Below, piece after piece: positions 4,903-7,648 of a DNA stretch of 7,648 bases (its first letter is position 1; the number at the start of each line of letters is the position of its first letter). Source of the stretch: Tannerellaceae bacterium. Lineage in GTDB: Bacteria > Bacteroidota > Bacteroidia > Bacteroidales > Tannerellaceae. The notes beneath the pieces were generated by a model. The model saw only the letters and a program-made list of their open reading frames with translations, was not told the DNA's origin and did not search any database. A program made the translations under genes and the position numbers. Location: assembly GCA_031276545.1 (NCBI GenBank), contig JAISMW010000090.1:1-7648 (forward strand), written 5' to 3'.

Positions 4903-7648
4903 CGAACGCAGTATACGCATCAAAGGCGCACGGGTAAACAATCTGAAGAACATCGATGTGGAAATCCCGCGAAACAGGCTGGTGGTTGTAACCGGACTGT
5001 CGGGAAGCGGTAAATCTTCGCTGGCCTTCGACACCCTCTATGCCGAAGGCCAGCGCCGCTATGTGGAGAGCCTGTCGTCCTACGCCCGGCAGTTTCTCGG
5101 ACGTATGAGCAAGCCGGAGTGCGATTACATCAAAGGCATCCCTCCGGCTATTGCCATCCAACAGAAAGTGAACACCCGCAACCCCCGCTCTACGGTGGGT
5201 ACCTCTACCGAAGTGTACGAATACCTCCGCCTCCTGTTTGCACGTATCGGGAAAACCATCTCGCCCGTTTCGGGAGAGGAAGTGAAGAAGCATCAGACCG
5301 GCGATATTGCCGCATGGGCGCTCTCCTTTCCCGAAGGGACGCGCTTTGCCGTGTTCGCCCCGATTGTCCTGCCGGAAGAACGGCGCATGAAGGAACAGCT
5401 TGAGATTCTCCGCAAGGAAGGATACACCCGCCTGGCCGTAGACGGCGAAACCTTCCGCATACAGGAAGTACTGGAGATGGACGAGCTGCCGGATACCGCT
5501 GCCGTGGAGCTGCTGATAGACCGCCTGACCGTCTCGGCCGGCAAAACGCTGATAACTCGCCTGGCGGATTCGGTCGAAACCGCCTTCTTCGAAGGACACG
5601 GCGCCTGCCTGATTCGCGTATACCTGCCGGAAGGCGTCGAGACAAGAACCTTCTCGAAGAAATTCGAAGCCGACGGTATCCTCTTCGAGGAGCCGACCGA
5701 CAGCATGTTCAGCTTCAACAGCCCCGCAGGCGCCTGCCCCGTGTGCGAAGGATTCGGAAAAGTAATCGGCATAGACGAAAACCTGGTGGTGCCGGACCGG
5801 AGTCTGTCGGTCTATCAGGGAGCGGTGGCCTGCTGGCGGGGAGACGTCATGAGCGAATGGCTCACGGAGTTTATCCGGAAAAGCGAAAAGTACCATTTCC
5901 CCATTCATCGCCCCTATTACGAACTGACGGAAAAAGAAAAAGACCTGCTCTGGCACGGCTCGAAAGGCCTGCACGGGATAGACAGTTTCTTTGCCTTTGT
6001 GGCCGAAAACCTCTACAAGATTCAGTACCGCGTGATGCAGGCGCGCTACCGGGGGAAAACCGTATGCCACGCCTGCAAAGGAAGCCGCCTGAAACCCCAG
6101 GCGCTCTACGTACAGGTGGGAGGCGAGCATATCGCCCGGCTCGTGTCGATGCCCGTCACACAGCTGAAAGCCTTCTTCGACCGCCTGCAACTGAACGCAA
6201 CGGATGCCGCCATCGCCCGGCGGATACTCACAGAGATACGCAGCCGCCTGCAGTTCCTGCTGGATGTAGGACTGGGCTACCTCACCCTCGACCGTCTGTC
6301 GGCCTCGCTGTCGGGAGGCGAAAGCCAGCGCATCAACCTCGTCACCTCGCTGGGGAGCAGCCTGGTGGGATCGCTCTATATCCTCGACGAACCCAGCATC
6401 GGACTCCATTCGCGCGATACAAACCTGCTGATTCGCGTATTGCGCCGGCTGCAGGAACTGGGCAATACGGTGGTGGTAGTCGAACACGACGAAGAGATTA
6501 TGCGTGCCGCCGATTACATCATCGACATAGGCCCCAGAGCCGGACGGCTGGGCGGACAGGTGATCTACCAGGGCGACGTAAACCGCCTGCAAAGCCATAC
6601 GGAAAGCTATACCGTGAGGTACCTCACCGGCGAAGACAGCATAGAGCCGCCCTCCTTCCGCCGCAAATGGAACAACTACATCGAAATAAAAGGAGCCCGG
6701 AAGAACAACCTGAAAGGAATAGACGTTCGCTTCCCGCTGAATATAATGACGGTCGTAACCGGCGTCAGCGGATCAGGAAAAAGCACGCTGGTGCGCGACA
6801 TCTTCTACGAAGGAGTGCGGCGCATACTGGACGACGCCTCCTGCGCCGGGACAGACTGCCTGTCGGTGGAGGGAGATACCCACCTCGTCGGGAAAATAGA
6901 GTTTGTAGACCAGAACTCCATCGGAAAAAGCACACGCTCCAACCCCGTAACCTATATCGGCGCCTACGACGAAATACGCAAACTCTTCGCCGAGCAGCCC
7001 CCGGCACGGCAGATGGGATTCTCTTCCGCCTATTTTTCCTTCAACAAAGAAGGCGGCCGCTGCGAAGAGTGTAAAGGCGAAGGATACATATCGGTAGAAA
7101 TGCAGTTTATGGCAGACATCTCGCTCGTGTGTGACGTCTGCCACGGCAAACGCTTCCGGGCCGACCTGCTGGAAGTGGAATACAAAGGCGCCAATATATA
7201 CGACGTGCTGGAAATGACCGTCGACCAAGCCATCGAATTCTTCGAAGCAGGTAAAAGCAGCCAGGAAAAGAAAATCGTCCGGAAGCTGAAGCCCCTGCAG
7301 GACGTAGGACTGGGATACATCAAACTGGGACAAACCTCCTCGACCCTGTCCGGAGGAGAAAACCAGCGGGTCAAGCTGGCCTCCTACCTGGGACTGGAAA
7401 AGCAGCAGCCCACCCTCTTCGTATTCGACGAACCCACCACCGGCCTGCACTTCCACGACATCAAAACCCTGCTTGCAGCCTTCGCCGCCCTGATAGGGAA
7501 AGGCCATACCATCCTTATCATCGAACACAATATGGAAGTGATCAAATCGGCCGACCACGTAATAGACCTCGGCCCCGAAGGCGGTCCCGAAGGCGGCACA
7601 CTGGTATGCACCGGTACACCCGAAGACATAGCCCGCTGCCCCGCCTCG
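4895..7648 (+). CDS. uvrA: UvrA, excinuclease ABC subunit A (C-terminal end cut by window edge)
   Basis: UvrA is the dimeric ATPase that finds DNA damage and loads UvrB in nucleotide excision repair. The window holds 918 codons and ends in the usual last motif (GTPEDIARC), so only about 10-20 residues are missing. Two ABC modules are seen: Walker A GLSGSGKS at 34-41 with signature LSGGESQRI at 472-480 and Walker [11 protein letters not shown] from 496; then GVSGSGKST at 623-631, LSGGENQRV at 818-826 and [10 protein letters not shown] from 843. The UvrB-binding region is present (about 125-245, [11 protein letters not shown]), so this is not the shortened UvrA2 class. The C-terminal zinc finger is intact (C723, C726, C746, C749). 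The first zinc finger has only its second pair (C281, C284); the first Cys pair is replaced by [11 protein letters not shown] near 261. CHAC at 391-394 is retained. GTG at 4895 is the only good start after the in-frame TAA at 4877-4879 and gives an 8-bp overlap with murF/alr, suggesting translational coupling. Confidence 0.96.
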   Translation, partial: MNNERSIRIKGARVNNLKNIDVEIPRNRLVVVTGLSGSGKSSLAFDTLYAEGQRRYVESLSSYARQFLGRMSKPECDYIKGIPPAIAIQQKVNTRNPRSTVGTSTEVYEYLRLLFARIGKTISPVSGEEVKKHQTGDIAAWALSFPEGTRFAVFAPIVLPEERRMKEQLEILRKEGYTRLAVDGETFRIQEVLEMDELPDTAAVELLIDRLTVSAGKTLITRLADSVETAFFEGHGACLIRVYLPEGVETRTFSKKFEADGILFEEPTDSMFSFNSPAGACPVCEGFGKVIGIDENLVVPDRSLSVYQGAVACWRGDVMSEWLTEFIRKSEKYHFPIHRPYYELTEKEKDLLWHGSKGLHGIDSFFAFVAENLYKIQYRVMQARYRGKTVCHACKGSRLKPQALYVQVGGEHIARLVSMPVTQLKAFFDRLQLNATDAAIARRILTEIRSRLQFLLDVGLGYLTLDRLSASLSGGESQRINLVTSLGSSLVGSLYILDEPSIGLHSRDTNLLIRVLRRLQELGNTVVVVEHDEEIMRAADYIIDIGPRAGRLGGQVIYQGDVNRLQSHTESYTVRYLTGEDSIEPPSFRRKWNNYIEIKGARKNNLKGIDVRFPLNIMTVVTGVSGSGKSTLVRDIFYEGVRRILDDASCAGTDCLSVEGDTHLVGKIEFVDQNSIGKSTRSNPVTYIGAYDEIRKLFAEQPPARQMGFSSAYFSFNKEGGRCEECKGEGYISVEMQFMADISLVCDVCHGKRFRADLLEVEYKGANIYDVLEMTVDQAIEFFEAGKSSQEKKIVRKLKPLQDVGLGYIKLGQTSSTLSGGENQRVKLASYLGLEKQQPTLFVFDEPTTGLHFHDIKTLLAAFAALIGKGHTILIIEHNMEVIKSADHVIDLGPEGGPEGGTLVCTGTPEDIARCPAS

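Noticed and set aside
4787..6598. A 603-codon minus-strand open frame opposite the murF/alr end and uvrA.
   Set aside because: It crosses two real genes on the other strand and shows no family motif; it is a shadow of codon bias.
5743..7074. A 443-codon plus-strand frame inside uvrA.
   Set aside because: It is an out-of-frame reading of uvrA, rich in Arg and Pro, without any known motif.

Overview
The window looks like chromosome of a Bacteroidota species, most likely order Bacteroidales (Bacteroides/Parabacteroides type). The evidence is a single-chain MurF-alanine racemase fusion, a DUF6261-type protein, a GSCFA protein, a TAnnTTTG-type promoter box, no clear Shine-Dalgarno sequences, and heptameric TTCACTR/TCAACTY repeats of a kind I associate with Bacteroidales intergenic DNA. 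I cannot name the species. The genes on the + strand are visibly GC-rich, while the long intergenic region is strikingly AT-rich.

Layout. Positions 1-689 (minus strand) hold the N-terminal part of a DUF6261-like protein of unknown function that runs off the left edge. Positions 690-1434 are a 745-bp gene-free region. Its left half (about 761-1112) carries nine degenerate, dyad-symmetric copies of a TCTGAA-A(n)-TTCRGA element spaced 40-43 bp apart, which is close to four DNA helical turns. A parS-like palindrome (1072-1087) lies between the last two copies. The right end carries 7-bp tandem repeats (1329-1370 and 1377-1397), then an inverted repeat overlapping a TAnnTTTG box immediately before the next gene. 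Positions 1435-7648 are a tight + strand gene cluster: a GSCFA-domain protein, the bifunctional MurF/alanine racemase, and a UvrA excinuclease subunit whose last few residues lie beyond the right edge. The intergenic gap is 15 bp before murF/alr, and uvrA overlaps murF/alr by 8 bp, so the three genes are probably one operon.

How the genes work together. The racemase half makes D-Ala from L-Ala, Ddl (not in the window) joins two D-Ala, and the MurF half adds D-Ala-D-Ala to the UDP-MurNAc-tripeptide. The GSCFA protein is an SGNH-hydrolase-like enzyme of unknown substrate; its position suggests, without proving, an envelope-related role. UvrA is the damage-recognition ATPase of nucleotide excision repair. 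Its position downstream looks like co-transcription rather than a shared pathway.

The three + strand genes are conventional. The least explained part is the 42-bp-periodic array with the parS-like site, lying between the divergent DUF6261 gene and the cell-wall operon.
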